Part shown: one piece after another, positions 63,075 through 64,000 of the stretch
How positions within the stretch are numbered: position 1 is the first letter of the stretch
Layout: the number at the start of each line of letters is the position of its first letter
Assembly: GCF_001458595.1 (NCBI RefSeq)
Contig: NZ_LN890328.1
Location: 1,332,926 to 1,396,925 of the forward strand
Source of the DNA: Clostridium neonatale
Lineage (GTDB): Bacteria > Bacillota > Clostridia > Clostridiales > Clostridiaceae
Length of the DNA: 64,000 bases
Direction: 5' to 3'
The notes under the pieces: generated by a model
Databases searched by the model: none
What the model saw: only the letters and a program-made list of their open reading frames with translations
Told to the model about the DNA's origin: nothing
Translations under genes and position numbers: made by a program

Positions 63075-64000
63075 ATGAAAAATATTGACAGACTTATCGA
63101 TAAGCTTAATTTTAAAAAAATAACTGTTGCATATATAATATGTGCATTCATTGTTGGAATATTTTCTATTTCCTTTTTAGGGTATAAATTTAAAGAAAAG
63201 ATTATTTTTGCCATAAATTATAACAAAATTAGTGAGAAATTTGAGGATAAAAAAATTGGAACTGATTCTATAACTGCTGATATTATTGACTTTGCAAATA
63301 AGTCAACTGATATTGCAGATATTTTAATAATAAATAAAGATAATAAGGTTTTATTCTCTGCTAAAAACTCACAATTCAATCAATCTGAATTTAATTTAGA
63401 ATTATCTAAAAAAGATGAAAGAACTTCATATTTAACTTTAGCTAATGATTCTAATATAAACTTTAAATTGGTAAAATCCGAAGAACTTATTTTAAGAGCA
63501 GCTTTTCTTGGGAATGAAAAAGAAATAGAACATGATCATAATAATGAAATATTTTTTAGAGACAATTTTAATAATGAAAAGCTGTACTTATTAAGTTATA
63601 GTGCTAATAAAAGCACTGGAGATAAAATCTATTTTATCAGTGACATACATCCCATTCAAAATGCTGAAATGTATATAAAAATTGTCTGCGCTGCTGCTAT
63701 GCTTTTCTTTATGATGTATTGGGTTTTACTTTCTATTTTCATATATCAAAATGCAAAAAAATCAAAATTAAGTCCTGCCTTATGGGGAATAATTACATTG
63801 TTCACAAACTTAGCTGGAGTCTTTGTTTATTTAATCTACAAGCAAAATAATCAAAGTTGCTTTAAATGTGGTGCAGTTCAAAGTAAAAATAATATTTATT
63901 GTATCCATTGTGGAACAAAAATAAGTAACACTTGTAATAAATGTGGCCACGTGGTAAACAAAGGAGATAAGTTCTGTAATAATTGTGGTAACGAACTTCC
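63075..64000 (+). CDS. Membrane protein with C-terminal zinc ribbons (partial at right edge)
   Basis: A frame of at least 308 codons, open at the window end. One N-terminal transmembrane helix (about 20-40), an extracytoplasmic domain of about 150 residues with no recognised fold, two further helices (about 197-217 and 235-255) and then double zinc ribbons: CFKCG, CIHCG, CNKCG and CNNCG. AGGGGAGA precedes the ATG at 63075. It follows the sigma gene and the small membrane protein in one direction and may be part of that operon as a sensor. The cytoplasmic zinc ribbons could bind protein or nucleic acid. Confidence 0.75.
   Translation, partial: MKNIDRLIDKLNFKKITVAYIICAFIVGIFSISFLGYKFKEKIIFAINYNKISEKFEDKKIGTDSITADIIDFANKSTDIADILIINKDNKVLFSAKNSQFNQSEFNLELSKKDERTSYLTLANDSNINFKLVKSEELILRAAFLGNEKEIEHDHNNEIFFRDNFNNEKLYLLSYSANKSTGDKIYFISDIHPIQNAEMYIKIVCAAAMLFFMMYWVLLSIFIYQNAKKSKLSPALWGIITLFTNLAGVFVYLIYKQNNQSCFKCGAVQSKNNIYCIHCGTKISNTCNKCGHVVNKGDKFCNNCGNEL

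Overview
The window is very AT-rich, uses strong AGGAGG-type ribosome sites and carries clostridial gene families (c-di-GMP-I riboswitch, GH24 endolysins with aromatic cell-wall repeats, YvrJ/DUF1659/DUF2922 proteins). It reads as a chromosomal stretch of a Clostridium sensu stricto species, plausibly from the solventogenic/pectinolytic group. The species cannot be fixed from the sequence alone.

Layout. 1-13.6 kb is a defence island, all on the minus strand: an FRG-domain / AIPR / KAP-NTPase operon (KAP runs off the left edge), followed to the right by dptF-dptG-dptH, the restriction half of the Dnd phosphorothioation system. No dndBCDE is visible in this window. At 14.36-15.76 kb lies a complete IS4-superfamily insertion sequence with inverted ends and a 6-bp target duplication. 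15.8-23.2 kb holds a methyltransferase, an unassigned structured RNA, a MoxR-type AAA ATPase plus VWA/HExxH protein operon, a GNAT acetyltransferase, a frameshifted MazG-like pyrophosphohydrolase, an Rpn-family nuclease and a broken gene. 23.4-28.9 kb is a small phage-like island (endolysin, DnaD-like protein, two repressors, sigma factor, YvrJ holin-like peptide, DUF1659, DUF2922) bounded by about 65-bp direct repeats. A shrunken duplicate of its two ends is at 59.5-60.8 kb.

28.9-33.8 kb is an iron-siderophore locus: an AraC regulator and esterase facing a FecBCD-type ABC transporter, with a Fur-like palindrome between them. 33.9-44 kb carries secreted and signalling functions: a 1550-aa surface phosphoesterase, a membrane diguanylate cyclase, and a pectate lyase whose long leader starts with a c-di-GMP-I riboswitch followed by two terminators and further structure. 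This suggests that local c-di-GMP signalling controls plant cell-wall degradation.

44-64 kb is mixed: gene remnants, a HepT/MntA toxin-antitoxin pair, tRNA-Gly(CCC), a NERD protein, an MFS exporter, an AraC-GH39 fusion apparently lacking the catalytic nucleophile, an aldehyde dehydrogenase, a Uma2-type nuclease, trpBA facing a SorC-type regulator, trmO, a MerR regulator, the duplicated endolysin/DUF2922 scar, a DedA protein, and a sigma factor / small membrane protein / zinc-ribbon membrane protein operon that runs off the right edge.

A recurring theme is dispersal of gene pieces. Fragments of one methyltransferase occur at three loci, MazG-like fragments at two, and DUF1659/endolysin pieces at two. 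This marks the accessory parts as heavily rearranged.
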